Shown one piece after another: positions 9,702 to 20,700 of a DNA stretch of 64,000 nt. The notes below the pieces were generated by a model. The model did not search any database, was not told the origin of the DNA, and saw only the letters and a list, made by a program, of their open reading frames with translations. Source of the stretch: Leishmania infantum JPCM5 (lineage: Eukaryota; Euglenozoa; Kinetoplastea; Trypanosomatida; Trypanosomatidae); contig NC_009406.2 in NCBI RefSeq assembly GCF_000002875.2, positions 1-64,000 of the forward strand, written 5' to 3'. The position numbers and the translations under genes were made by a program. The number at the start of each line of letters is the position of its first letter. Position 1 is the first letter of the stretch.

Positions 9702-12020
9702 CTACGCGGTGGCGCGGGCGACGGTGAAGGTGCGCTGAGTGTTGCTTGCCTCCAGCTTCTTTACCGCCTCTTCCGCGCGCTTGTGCGTTGTGAAGGCAAT
9801 GAGAAACGACTGTGCACCGTCTTTGCCAACCTCTGGTGGGGCGATGACAAATCGACCGGCCAAATCGCTCAACAGCGACGCCAGCATGACTTCGGTCAGG
9901 TGGTGGCCAGTCACGACGAGGCACAGCTTCTCTTTGAGCGACGGCTTCGCACGTTGCATCAGGAACTGCAGCGGGTCCATCTGCGCGTCCCGCACAGCGT
10001 CACTGAGGAGCACAGGCGGTGCAGCGGTGGCGCCTGTTTTGGTCAGCAGACACGAGCGGTTCGGCTCGTTGTCAACGCCTTCGGAATGCACGTGAAAGTA
10101 CTTGGCGAGTGCGTGCACAAGCGCACGCGTCGCGGAGTTGGTCGGCGGAAGCGAGACAAAAGACTCTTTTCCTTCGACGAAGTTTATCAGATGGCGCTCC
10201 GCCCGCTGCACCGCGCATGCGTCCTGCTGCGCGGCGTCCCACAGCATGAGGGAATACAGAAACTTCTCGTTCTTTGTCTTGCTAAGCGACGTGAGCACGT
10301 CGAGGCGGCGAGTAAAGAGGCAGTCGTTGTCGCATGGGACAACCACCGCAAACTTGTTGGGCCCCTCTGCCTTCCGCTTGCCAACCTTGGCGCACGGAAG
10401 ACTGCGCGTCACGCGACCGCAGTTGCACGTGCACCGCAGGTACACCGAGCACGGCGGGCACGGCGTGGCGCCGTGACACGGCTTGGCGCAGCGGTGCCCG
10501 CACTCCTCATGCAGCCGATCGCACTGCTGATGGCACGGATTCGCCTCCTCGACGCACGGTCCACTGTGACACACGCGGTCGCAGAAGTGCCCGCAGGGCA
10601 TCTCCATCCCGCACTCTTCCTCGCACGCCAGATCCGTAACGCCACACGGCAGCGTCATCAACGTGTTGTGCCTCGGACACCGGCGTTTGACGAGTGCCCC
10701 GCAAGGGGGACACGGCCCAAAGTGGCAGTTGTGGCTCACCGGGTGGCCGCACGGACGTGGGATGCGGCAGGCTCGCTTGCATACGGGCGGTTGTGTGCCG
10801 CACTGCTGCGGTGGCCGTAGCACCTCCGCGCCGCAGTAGCACGTGAGCGTTTCGGTCACGACGTGCACGCACGACGGGCACTGCGTGGAGGCGTGGCAGA
10901 GGTCCTCGCACGCGTGCCCGCACGGAAGCGGACGGCCACACACCTGAAAGCACATGTGCGAATTTGTTTGAGTTTTGTTGCGGTCTTGGCAGCAGACCAC
11001 CTTGCACTTGTGTCGTCCGCACGACAGCTTCGTGCCGCACTCATACGTGCAGGTGAAGTTCTGCGACTCTGCACATGACAGCCGCTTGCGAACCTTTCGG
11101 CAACGACACGACACGTCCACGCGTACCTCGCACGGTGGGCAGGCGCCTGCGTGGCACTTCAGCTGGCACCGGTGCTGCCCACAGGAGAGCGGCTTGTCGC
11201 ATATGCGGCCGCACTGCGGAATAGGATCGGTGCATGCGTACCGCACGGTTTGCAGCTCTGACGCACCACAGGGGCAGGTGTGAACGCTGGCAGGGTCCGC
11301 CGGGCACGGTGGGCACTCGCCGCTGTGACACAGTAGCGTGCACGTGTGCTTACCACATCGCAGTGACTTACCGCACACGCTTCCACACGCAAACGATGCC
11401 TCCTTTGTGCAGGGATGCCGCTTCGTGGTTTGGCCGCAGTAGCAGATGAGCGTCGTCGACTCCGAGCAAGGCGGACACGGCCCGGTGTGGCAGGACAGCG
11501 GGCACGTATGCGTCCCACACGCCAGAGGACGCCTACACGGATTGCCGCACGTCGTCTCCGGGTCGGGCTGCCCGCACGGATAGGTGTAGGTCGTTGCCCC
11601 GCACGGACACCGCTGGGGCCCCACCAGCAGCTGGCATCGCGGGCAAGGGCCAGGATGGCACTGCGCAGGGCACCTGTGCGTGCAAAACGGCCTCACAAGT
11701 CCGCAGAGGCGCCCGCACGAGTGGGGCGTCACGAGCGGGTCGTACTTCGGCTTCGACACCTTCCCACAGAAGCACAGATCCGTCAGCGGCTTCGGTTGCA
11801 TGTGGCGGCACTGCGGACACGAGAAGACGACGGTGTCGCGGTCCACCTGTGCCCATCGCCGAATGCAGGCGAAGTGGTAGATTTGAAAGCACTCTTTACA
11901 TGACCAAATGGGTTGCTGCAGCTTCACCCGCTCCAAGCAGCTGGGGCACTCGTACACTTCCCGCCGCAGCTCATCCGCGACGCGAACGCTGCGCTCATTC
12001 TCGACGCTGGCATCCGCCAT
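9702..12020 (-). CDS. NFX1-type zinc-finger protein with RING-like N-terminus and R3H domain, 772 aa
   Basis: The N-terminus carries a RING/PHD-like Cys/His cluster (CPSC...CKEC...YHFAC...CPQC). Roughly nine NFX1-type zinc fingers follow across residues 75-560, with the repeated CG.H.C...CH.G.CPPC pattern; examples are CGTHTCPLSCHTGPCPPC and CGQHRCQLKCHAGACPPC. Near the C-terminus is an R3H single-stranded nucleic-acid-binding module (RALVHALAKYFHVHSEG...EPNRSC), then a final alpha/beta segment possibly related to an RRM. RING, NFX repeats and R3H in this order match the eukaryotic NFX1/FAP1/shuttle-craft family, proposed ubiquitin ligases and RNA regulators. The start at 12020 is chosen because a pyrimidine tract and AG separate it from the in-frame codon at 12110. 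Confidence 0.92.
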   Translation of the reverse strand: MADASVENERSVRVADELRREVYECPSCLERVKLQQPIWSCKECFQIYHFACIRRWAQVDRDTVVFSCPQCRHMQPKPLTDLCFCGKVSKPKYDPLVTPHSCGRLCGLVRPFCTHRCPAQCHPGPCPRCQLLVGPQRCPCGATTYTYPCGQPDPETTCGNPCRRPLACGTHTCPLSCHTGPCPPCSESTTLICYCGQTTKRHPCTKEASFACGSVCGKSLRCGKHTCTLLCHSGECPPCPADPASVHTCPCGASELQTVRYACTDPIPQCGRICDKPLSCGQHRCQLKCHAGACPPCEVRVDVSCRCRKVRKRLSCAESQNFTCTYECGTKLSCGRHKCKVVCCQDRNKTQTNSHMCFQVCGRPLPCGHACEDLCHASTQCPSCVHVVTETLTCYCGAEVLRPPQQCGTQPPVCKRACRIPRPCGHPVSHNCHFGPCPPCGALVKRRCPRHNTLMTLPCGVTDLACEEECGMEMPCGHFCDRVCHSGPCVEEANPCHQQCDRLHEECGHRCAKPCHGATPCPPCSVYLRCTCNCGRVTRSLPCAKVGKRKAEGPNKFAVVVPCDNDCLFTRRLDVLTSLSKTKNEKFLYSLMLWDAAQQDACAVQRAERHLINFVEGKESFVSLPPTNSATRALVHALAKYFHVHSEGVDNEPNRSCLLTKTGATAAPPVLLSDAVRDAQMDPLQFLMQRAKPSLKEKLCLVVTGHHLTEVMLASLLSDLAGRFVIAPPEVGKDGAQSFLIAFTTHKRAEEAVKKLEASNTQRTFTVARATA

Positions 12021-12945
12021 GGTAGAAAACAAAAGGACAGCGGCCGAGGAGCGGAAAACTGACGCGCAGAGGGAGGGATGGAAACAAAACTCGGCAACCG
12101 CCGCCGCCACTGGCGCACCTCAATAGCTTCACACCCCCCCCCGAAAGAAAGAGAAAACAACACGATCAACCAACGCGTGCCCTGGCGCGCGCGTTTGCCC
12201 TCCTTTCGCTTTCTCTGTCGTGAAGAGCAGAGCACAGGCGGGAGGGCACCCGCGCTTGGAAAACGTCACTGCTCCGACCCCCGTCAAACTCGAAATACGT
12301 CGATCGAGTGGAGGGTAGGGGTGCAATGTGGTGTGGTCAAGCGGCTTTGCGCGTGCGCGTGTTTTTCAGTTACGGTGAGTGCGAAGGGAGTGATGCTGTG
12401 CGCTCACTCTGCGGACGAAAGGAAAAAAAAAAGAGGTAGGCCAGTGTGAAGAGGTGCGGCATAAGAAACAAAAGGCTCGCAAATACAGATGGCGAGCGGG
12501 CGGCGCTCGTGGGCACAAGGAGTCACACGTGTGGGTGCACATGGCCAAAGCTGTCCGTGACGTTGACAGACGCTTCGTGTTGACAAGAGCTCCACTTCAT
12601 ACGGGGCCCAAGTGCAGGGCGTGCGAGAGGAAGAGGAGGCAGAACAGAAAAGGGTAAGACGTTTGCCTGTGTTTGTGTGGTGGTGATGCGTGTCTATCAG
12701 CCCCTCTCAAAAGACAGAGGGGGAGAAGTAGGGGAGAGAGGGGGGGTGGCTCACACACAGATACACACACACAGCAGCTCCGACGGTGCACGTGATAGAC
12801 GTGTGATGTACTCCGTCTCCACCCGACGGCATACCGGAAGCTACGAGCAGGAAGAAAAGAACTACAATAGCAGTCTTTAACACGGAGTAGTACGGATGCG
12901 TCGCCGACCGCGTCGGGTGCGCGCACGCTGATTGCCGATGTTGCC
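12021..12945 (-). other. Intergenic, no gene seen
   Basis: Contains the splice signal for the NFX1-like gene (pyrimidine tract and CAG near 12060-12075 on the minus strand) and the 3' UTR of ERCC1, with short (AC)n and G-rich runs near 12720-12770. Open frames are short and low-complexity. Confidence 0.55.
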
Positions 12946-13815
12946 TCATTCGCCGCCTTCCTCGTCTTCCTTGTCAAGCCGCCGTTGCAGTGCGCTCATC
13001 ATGCGACGTCTTCCTTCGGTGGTTACGGTCGTGTCGACGCTAAGGGCCTCTGTCAGCCGCGCTATGGACTCCCCTGTGGGCTGCGGGAGATGGGAATCTG
13101 CGGCTTTAGAAGCGGTGGAGAAACTGCTCTCGCCGGAAGCCGGTACAAAGGAGTCGATGCGTTGCTGTGAGGAGAGAAATGGTGTGCGAAAGAGGTGCTG
13201 CAAACGAGCCGCTTTCTTGCTTCCCAGCCCTGCGATGCCCTCCCACTCCGACGCCTCACTCATCAGCGCATCGGCTATGCTGGTCTTTCGATTGGCGATG
13301 CGCACGACGTCGTTGCGCGTGACCACCTGCGGCGTTTGTGTGAGGGCATCGACGAGCACCGCCAGTGGCGCGTCCCCAACATGTGGACGCGCCGCCCCTG
13401 TGAACTCTAGGGACGTCACCGAGGACGCTGCGAGACTTGCCAGGTATTGCACTGCATCATCGAGCGACCACACAAGGATGAGTCCGCACTGCTGCGCCAC
13501 TCCGCACTCCAGATTCAGCCACGAGAGTCTCTCGAGTGAGACTTCGACACCACTATCCATGCGAACCATGAGAATCACTGGCTGCGTCCCACATCGCTGG
13601 CGCGCCTCCTGCAAGCGGAGCACCAGCGATGCTTGATCGCGCTGTATTTCCGCGCTGTGCGCGTCACAGTACAACACTGACGACGCCCCACTGGCGAAGT
13701 CGCAGTGCTGCAGCTCCTCGTTCACCTCCACACGCACGCCGCGGCGCTGCCGCAGTGCCTGGGTCACCTCGTGGTGCACCCACCGTGAGCCCACAGAAAT
13801 CATGTGTTTGCTCAT
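12946..13815 (-). CDS. ERCC1: DNA excision repair protein ERCC1 (Rad10 family), 289 aa
   Basis: Non-catalytic partner of the XPF nuclease, which together cut 5' of bulky lesions in nucleotide excision repair and process interstrand crosslinks. The central XPF-like pseudonuclease domain is visible as VILMVRMDS...CGLILVWSLDDAVQYLASL, matching the ERCC1 strand-helix pair around ILAWSPEEAGRYLE. The family segment LT..P.V...D.V follows, then a helix-hairpin-helix module IAGLGSKKAARLQHLF...PFL. About 70 polar residues follow the HhH domain, which is longer than in human ERCC1. The N-terminal extension that binds XPA is short or missing. The start at 13815 (MSKHMISV) follows a strong pyrimidine tract and AGs; longer in-frame extension runs through that tract. 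Confidence 0.88.
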   Translation of the reverse strand: MSKHMISVGSRWVHHEVTQALRQRRGVRVEVNEELQHCDFASGASSVLYCDAHSAEIQRDQASLVLRLQEARQRCGTQPVILMVRMDSGVEVSLERLSWLNLECGVAQQCGLILVWSLDDAVQYLASLAASSVTSLEFTGAARPHVGDAPLAVLVDALTQTPQVVTRNDVVRIANRKTSIADALMSEASEWEGIAGLGSKKAARLQHLFRTPFLSSQQRIDSFVPASGESSFSTASKAADSHLPQPTGESIARLTEALSVDTTVTTEGRRRMMSALQRRLDKEDEEGGE

Positions 13816-13822
13816 GAGCCTG

Positions 13823-13895
13823 CGCTGCGGCACTAGGCGCAGGGAGTCGCGGAGTACCGTGGCAGAGCAGTCAAGAAAAAACAAAAAAAACAAGG
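13823..13895 (-). promoter_or_regulatory. Predicted trans-splice signal of ERCC1
   Basis: On the minus strand a T-rich tract (13868-13895) is followed by further pyrimidines and AG dinucleotides within about 30 bases of the ATG at 13815. It sets the start codon choice for ERCC1. Confidence 0.5.
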
Positions 13896-16008
13896 GCAAA
13901 GACGGGGCAGAGGACGCAGTCGCGCACGTAACACGCATGCGAAGCACGCGCGACAGCTGGCCAGGTGTTTCGGTCCCCCTTGCCGGTGTGCACGCCAGCG
14001 AACAATGGCCCTGCGAAAAGAGCACGTCACAAGTGCCACACAAGCCAAGATTAGACGCGGAAAGGAATGGGGGACGTGAAGAGTGAGGCGATGGCGGCGG
14101 CGGTAGAAGAAAGGGAAGAGCAAGCCGTGCATGCATGCGTGCGTGGCTGCGTTGGCCGGGCGTGAGCAGGCAAGCTCAGTAGACATGGCAGCGGCGGCGC
14201 ATATTCGAGGCAAGGGGTGCCGGCGAAGGGGCGCTGCGTTTGCTCGAATCGCCTTCCTCGATACCCTTTTTCATAGCAGCAGTCTCCTCGCTAAATGCGG
14301 TTAACATGCTCCCGACCCCCTCACTCCCTGGGACTTGTGTTGCAGTGAAATGACGCTGCGGATATGCGTGTGTTTCTTCTTTTGTGGTGGTGTGCCGACC
14401 CCCTGCACGCCCAATATGTTTGTGTATGTGTGTGTGTGTGTGCGTGCGAGCGACGGGAGCTGCCTACGCAGTCATGCAGAACTTTTCGAACGGTGGAGAG
14501 GCATGACTGCGGCGTGCGCGAAGGTCCAGACACCACACAGGAGACCCCGTCTAAGTGAGTCAGCTGGACAACTAGAACGAGCTCATCGAGGTGCGCGCTG
14601 CCGATCTCCGATGCGGACGCACACGAGGTACACAATTTTTCTTCTCAACGTCTCCATCTTGCCTTGGAACATACGTCGAGCTCCACGCTACCGGGCAGCC
14701 CACAGACCGCATCGCGCGGTGCCAAGCAGCCACAAACAAACCCATTACACCAAATGCGCCGAATCGGTCATCTGAGCACGGCTCCTGCGCCTTGAGCGCT
14801 ACACACCCCTGCTTCGCAGGTCGCCTCCCAGCCGCTCCCCACGTGGTGCATCTCCAGGAGCGGCTCGGGCTCCCTACCAGTCGCGGGAGTGAGGGTCGGG
14901 CGAGATACCTTCGAGTCAAGCTGGTACTCTGCCACTCATGTGGATGGCGCAAACGAGTCCGCTGTCGAGAGTCTCTCGAACGCAACCTCATCCAGACCTG
15001 GACTGCCGACACTAGTAGTACGTCGCACTGACCTCCACACGACGTAGACACCTGACCCTGGCACCACCGGAAGTGCCGCGGCAGGTCGCAGAGATATGAG
15101 GGCTCCTTTGCATCTCACAACAGAAAGTGAGGTACTGGGCACTGATGCCACGCACGGAGGTGTGTGTCCCTCCACCGTCATCAGGGAGGTCGCGACACGG
15201 CGAGAGACAAGAATTGGCGAAGCTGACAACGGAGGTCCGATACAATACAAAGCCTAAGAAGTGATGTGCGTGGGGTGACGCATACCATGAGGCACCAGTG
15301 CATCCACCTCTCGCGCCCTCCAGGTCCAAGAGAGCAAGGGAGACAGCGCGAGTGTGGATGCGAGCCGTAGAGAGCCGCAGAGGTGCAACAGCATTTAAAC
15401 CAATTCGCAGCGTGCCCATGCACACATGCACGCGCAAAGACACCCCAAAAGCATACATATCGTATGCCACAGGGGCAAAAATAATAAAAAAGGGCGCCGA
15501 GTAGTTAGATATTAAACAGTTATCGTATCTTCACCACGCTTTTGCGCTCTGTAGCCCCTTGTGCCCCCACGGGCACGCATGGAAGGACGTTGGATGCCAA
15601 AGGGGGGGGGGGCGCGGCGGAGGCGAATGGCACGGAAGCGAACGCGCCGTGGCCGAATCACACAAGGGAGACGAGAAGTAGCGCGCATCCACAGAGATAC
15701 CAAAGAAAGACGAGGAAATCACGTAAGCAGACAAGCCGTACCCAGCGGGTACGAGAGGAGGAGTGGGGGAGGGGGAGGATGGATAGAGGGCGGCATCCAT
15801 TGGAGACGAACGAGGCAAGAGAGACAGGCCACTGCCTGCCGAATAGCATACAAGCTTTCACACACACGCACCCAGATAGAGAAGCGCAGGCGCGCCACCG
15901 AGTACGCGCTCTGCCCTTTGCCTTTTCTCTCTCTGTACAGCACCACCCGTTCACCATCACCATCACTCCCACACCTCCCCGCACGGCCGACGAGCATGTT
16001 GACACCGA
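13896..16008 (-). other. Long intergenic region containing a SIDER-like element
   Basis: About 2.1 kb with no convincing gene. Minus-strand frames at 14572-15051 and 15012-15470 coincide with the SIDER-like element and its flank. A (GT)n microsatellite lies at about 14417-14445. The part from 15530 to 15990 is the purine-skewed 3' UTR of the DnaJ-like gene. Confidence 0.5.
14620..15110 (-). mobile_element. SIDER-like short retroposon remnant
   Basis: Read on the minus strand, about 480 bp starts near 15080 with GGTGGTGCCAGGGTC, which matches the core of the 5' signature (Pr77-like) shared by ingi/L1Tc and SIDER elements as I remember it. It ends near 14636 in a short A-rich tail (GAGAAGAAAAATTG). 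An internal stretch, GTGGGGAGCGGCTGGGAGGCGA, also resembles the core of the elements near 53 kb. SIDERs are non-autonomous, lie in Leishmania 3' UTRs in the sense direction, and can destabilise mRNA. The position in the 3' UTR of ERCC1's upstream neighbour fits that. Exact limits are uncertain. Confidence 0.5.
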
Positions 16009-17004
16009 CTACTGCGCCGCGCAGCCGGTCTGCGGACCCTCATTCTCCTCCTCCGCCTCTTCGTCCTTCTTGATCTCCTCCTCTAAGACGGACAAGTCCT
16101 CTCGGGTGACGTAGCAGACATCGCCGGCCTCATTGTCCGCAGCCACGTCGACACTCTTCGGTGGCGGCAGCGCTTCGCGGAGCAGCTGCAGTTGCCCTGC
16201 CTCGATGCGATCGGGGTACTTGACGTTGAACTCAATGATGAGGTTACCAAACCTGTTGGCCTGCTTGTGCAACGGCATACCCTCGCCGATGACGCACTTG
16301 ACATCGCCGGGCTTCGTTATAGTCCCACGCGCTTGCCTCACCACCAGCTCGCGACCGTCAAGGTGGGTGAACTTGAACTGAAAGCCGCAGAGAGCCTCCG
16401 CAAGGGAGAGGTGGCGCTGCATGTGCAAGTCACAGTCCTCGCGGGTGAAGACGTCATGCTTCACCTGCTGCAGCACCACGACAAAGTCGCCGGCGCGCTC
16501 CACCCCCAGCTCTTCGTCGGCCATCCGCGGAAAGGTGATTCGCTGACGGTGCGCCATACCCTTCTCCACGACCACCTGCACCGAGGCGTCCACCTCTACT
16601 GTTTTGTTGCCCGAGCAGCGACCGCAGCGGTTGCGTGGGTCGATGTGCTCGCCGGAGCCCTGGCACGCGTCGCAAACCACCTGCATCTGCTGCACCATCA
16701 TACCCATCTGTCTCACCATCACACGCGAGCCGCTGCCACGGCATACTGGGCACATATTGCCGCCCCGTGGCAGGCTTCTTCTCTTGGAGCCGGTACCTTT
16801 GCAATCGGGGCACATCACCGTACGCTTGCGTTCTATCTGCACCATCTTGCCATTGTAAAGGTCTTCGAGGGTGACAGGTAAGGCGTAAGCCGCATCGCGA
16901 CCGCGTCGACTGCGCTGTACTCGTCCGCCGCGACCGCCGCCGAAGCCGCCCATGCCGCCGTTGAGCATGGCGTTCAGCATATCATCCATGCCTCCTCCGA
17001 ACAT
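16009..17004 (-). CDS. DnaJ-like (type I Hsp40) protein lacking the J domain, 331 aa
   Basis: The protein begins with a Gly/Phe/Met-rich segment (MFGGGMDDML...GGFGGGRGG). The type I DnaJ zinc-finger region follows with its four Cys pairs: CPDCKGTG (65-68), CPVCRGSG (85-88), CDACQGSG (111-114) and CGRC (127-130). After that come the peptide-binding C-terminal domains (GMAHRQRITFPRMADEE, GDFVVVLQQVKHDVFTREDCDL, LTHLDGRELVV-like). The tail is acidic and ends GCAAQ. The roughly 70-residue J domain with HPD, needed to stimulate Hsp70 ATPase, is absent. A splice acceptor (AG at 17019-17020) lies 15 bases before the ATG and no J-like coding sequence is found up to the next gene. It may bind clients or dimerise with a normal DnaJ. 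Confidence 0.88.
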   Translation of the reverse strand: MFGGGMDDMLNAMLNGGMGGFGGGRGGRVQRSRRGRDAAYALPVTLEDLYNGKMVQIERKRTVMCPDCKGTGSKRRSLPRGGNMCPVCRGSGSRVMVRQMGMMVQQMQVVCDACQGSGEHIDPRNRCGRCSGNKTVEVDASVQVVVEKGMAHRQRITFPRMADEELGVERAGDFVVVLQQVKHDVFTREDCDLHMQRHLSLAEALCGFQFKFTHLDGRELVVRQARGTITKPGDVKCVIGEGMPLHKQANRFGNLIIEFNVKYPDRIEAGQLQLLREALPPPKSVDVAADNEAGDVCYVTREDLSVLEEEIKKDEEAEEENEGPQTGCAAQ

Positions 17005-17018
17005 TGTGCCACTAAATT

Positions 17019-17075
17019 CTAGGAAAGACACACAACGGGGAATGAATCGAGACGGGGAGGGCAGGGCAAAGAAAA
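17019..17075 (-). promoter_or_regulatory. Predicted trans-splice signal of the J-less DnaJ gene
   Basis: Minus-strand tract of T and C (about 17023-17095), ending in TTTCCTAG. The AG is followed by a 14-base 5' UTR and the ATG at 17004. This argues that the annotated start is complete and that no upstream J-domain exon exists in the mature message. Confidence 0.55.
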
Positions 17076-17716
17076 TAACAATAAAAAAAAGAGGCCAATA
17101 AGATCACTTCACGTAAGCACGCATACACACAGAGGCACACGCACGCATACACACCTGCGCGTTCGATGAGGCGGGGAGGGGAGGCGCCAAAGAGCGAATG
17201 GGAAAAAAAAAGAAAGGACGAAAGAGAGGAGAGGTGTGAGGCCACAGGAAAACGGCAGTCGTGCACGACAGCATCATCGCAGGAAAGAGGCGGGCGGAGG
17301 AGGAGACAGGAGGTGAAGGCGGCGAGGGACAGAGGGAGAGTAGCGGCGGGATGCTATTACTGTGCATCAACACATGCCGGAGACAGTACAGCCCGCCTCA
17401 TCCACCCAGACAATGACGGTGTGGTTGGCGTTGATGGCTTGATTAGAAAAGGTGAGAGTAACACACAGAGAGACCCAGTCGCACGCTCAGCCGTCACCCT
17501 GCGTTTACCAGTCGCTGCAGTTTCGAGCGATTACTGACTTTTAATGTTCGTGTTGCATCTGTGACAAAACCTGCATCTTCTCTTCTTTAGCAGCCTCCTC
17601 GCCGCCGCCCCCCCCCCTCGACGGATCACGTGATGAGGAGCGGAGAAGAGGTGCTCGAGAGACCGCACCGGCCCAACGACAGCGCCACTGCAGAGCGAGA
17701 AAACCCCTCTTCCGCT
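17076..17716 (-). other. Intergenic, no gene seen
   Basis: 3' UTR of CGM1 and upstream flank of the DnaJ-like gene. Inspected for a J-domain (HPD) coding stretch on the minus strand; none seen. Purine-rich on the plus strand. Confidence 0.55.
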
Positions 17717-20700
17717 TCAGTCAGAGCATCTGCCTTGTTTTCTCTCCGCCGTTCCGAAGCTGCACTGTTTCGCCTTTGTCTTTTCAAAGACAAATAGCCG
17801 ATAGAGTCCCACCGCGGCTTGCTCGCTGGGCGAGAGCGGGCAGTCTACGACGTCGCCGTCGTTGTGGCGTTTGCGGCGCTGCTCCAGCGTCATCGCTTTG
17901 CCAGCCTCTGTGTCCTTGTGCTGGCCATAATAGTGGATGAAGTTGTCCTCAAGCACGAGCTTGAGCTGGTGCTCCGCGCAGAGTGCTACGAAGGCGTCCC
18001 ACGGCACCACGTACTCCGTCATGTCCTTCACACTGCGCTCTACCGTCGCCGTGTACGGTACCCCAAAAGACAGCGCGGCAGGCTCGAAGTTTGCGGACTG
18101 CAGCTGCGCAAACGCTTCAGCGCCGAAGCGCACACCGTACACGTCGTTGCCAAATTCGGCGCCGTGTTCCTTGGCGCGGTAAAGGAGCTCTACATCGCTC
18201 ACGGTGGTGCCGACAAAGCGGCCGTGCGGCACCAACGAGTCCGCGATGGCCTTGACAAAGTACCGCATGCTCTCCTTCGACCGACACCCGTAGTGCATCG
18301 AGAACTGGCACGAGGTGAGCTGGAATGGCCCCCGCTTCAATAGGTCCTCGCGCAGTCCGGAGGCCGCGTCGAAAGCGTCGTGCACAGCAAAGAACGCCGG
18401 GAACCCCTTCTGCTTTCCGTTGGCCACCTTCACGCTCTGTCCCTCGGATGTGCTGTAGCGGGCGGCCGCCTCCGCAACGCACTCGACCGAGGCGTCCGTC
18501 ATGAAGAGAAAGGCAGGGCGGATGTGCTGCCACTTGAGCAGGTCGCCACCACGACCGCAGCAGAGATCCAACACATGTAGCTTTGCCAGTGGCTTGAGCG
18601 TGCGCCGGATGGCCGCTGCCATTGTAGTGAGCAGCACAGATTTCACCCAGTTGTTGAAGCGGCGAAGGTCACTGCGCTCTTCATTCGCCAGCTCCTTCGC
18701 GACAGTGCCGTAGTGCCTGCTCGTCTGCTGAGTTGCTTCGGAGCTGGGCGGGCGGCTTAACACCAGCGGCGCGTCCCTCTTCCGCTCCAATAGAGTCGCC
18801 GCCTCCGGCGCCGTGCGGTGCCGCAGGAGCCAGTCAAGGTGCTCGATGACGTTGTCGAAGATGGCTTCCTTGTTGTTCCCGCGGGGGTCGGCGTGTATGA
18901 TCTCCCAGTAGCCACTGTCGCCGTCGTAGAAGGCGTCGACAACGTAGTCCGACCACGCATAGCACCCGCCAGCGTTCGCGAGCTGAATGTAAAGCACTTC
19001 CTCGAGACTCGGCACGGGTGTGTCGTCGCGGATGCCGGGGTGGTAGCCGAGCCCGATGCAGTCGCGTATCTTGCGAAGAGGAAAGGGCAGCGGATACATG
19101 ACTGTCTTGTTTGTGTTGTTTGTGTAGGCGATGAGGTAAAGCTCTGCGTTTCCGCGACTCTCGCGAATGGCGCGCAGCGCTAACTTGGCCGTAACGCACT
19201 TCTCGGCCTCGGCTGCGTCCAAGGCGCTCGAGACCGTCTCGAGTGCCTTGAACAGGGTACCGACGCGTGCGCGGGCCGCAGACTCGAGGGCGTCGGCTTG
19301 CCCCTTCGCTTTCTCCGCGTCCACCTGCAGTAGCTCGAGCAGGTGGGGAAGGGAGATGTTCTCCACGAGACTCTCGTACACCGAGATGGCGGTGATGATG
19401 GAATTGGCGCCGAGTTTGTCAGGTCTTAGGCGCTGGATGTACCACCGCTGCGTTGCCTCATCGTAGGCGCACTCGGCTACGACGGCCGCGTCCACCGGCA
19501 TTTCGAAGCCGTGCGGGTTCAGGATGTGCATCGGCTTGCGCAACCGCCAGTGCCCCGCCACGTCTTCGCGATGACCGTAGTTCTTCTTGACGAAAAACAG
19601 AGACACGGTGTACATGTCCGGCTGTTTGTCAGACGCCTGGAGAAGCCAGTCGATGGACAGAAGGTGCTGCCATTTCCACTTTAGCTGCACGCTGCTGGAG
19701 CCCACAACCACAGGGAACTCGTCTGGGGTGAAGATGAGGCCATCGTTTTCCGTCGGGCCGTGAGGACCGTCGTAGAGGAAGCACTGTGACTCGGCGCTGT
19801 AGCGAAGCTTTGCCAGACAGGCACCAATGTCAGCCAGTGCCCACATGTCCTTGACGTACCAGGATACGTAGCCGCATTCATCGGTGGTGACGGGCAACGC
19901 GCATGTGTGCACCACCGCCTTGAGCGCGTCGTATCGCTCCACCATGGAGCGCTTTGCCATGTTCACCAAGACATTGTCGGCTGCTCCCGCGTAAGCGAAG
20001 AGGTCGAAAGCCCCAAGTACCAAGCGAGGCACGGCAGGCGAGGAAGTCGCAGACCGGTGCACCGACATGAGCTCCGCATCCAGCACAAAGGTGTGGTACT
20101 GGAGAGTCGTGTGATCATCCATGAAGAGGTAAGCGGCGTCAAGCGAGCGGTCCACTGCGTAGGCGAAATGACGTCCACGCCGGTGGCGGCGCAACGTCAC
20201 CAATGCGGACGGCGAGGCGTCATCCGCGGCAGTCGCCACTCTCAGCGTAAAACACTCCGACTCGCACGGCTCGAGAGCGGAGAACAGCTCGAGTGTGCAG
20301 CTCCGCCCTCCAAGGGAGAGGGTCTCGCGAAAGGCGGCGTCTTCGCCCTGACCGGCATACCGGCGCAGCGCACGGCGTGCGCGCTCCAACGCCAAGACGC
20401 TTGCGAGATGAGAGAGATTCACCGATGCCGAGACGGCGTCGGCTGCACTGTCCGCCACCCATGCGGGAAAACGAGGCGCCCACATGGAAACCACCACTAC
20501 GCGAATACCGTCGCTCTTCTCCGTGACCGTGTACCCATGCTGACGCAGGCGAGCGGTGTCTTTCTTGCAGAGAGGCGTGCACATCGGGCCGGGGAACTCT
20601 GCGTCGTTAGGATTGAGCGTCACGTTGGCGTGGCGCAGGACGCACTGCAGCATGTCCGCACACAGTGGTGACGCGTCGCTGAGCATTCCCTCCAGCGCGG

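Noticed and set aside
14572..15470. Two minus-strand frames of about 150 codons
   Set aside because: They overlap the SIDER-like element and its flank, overlap each other, and match no protein.
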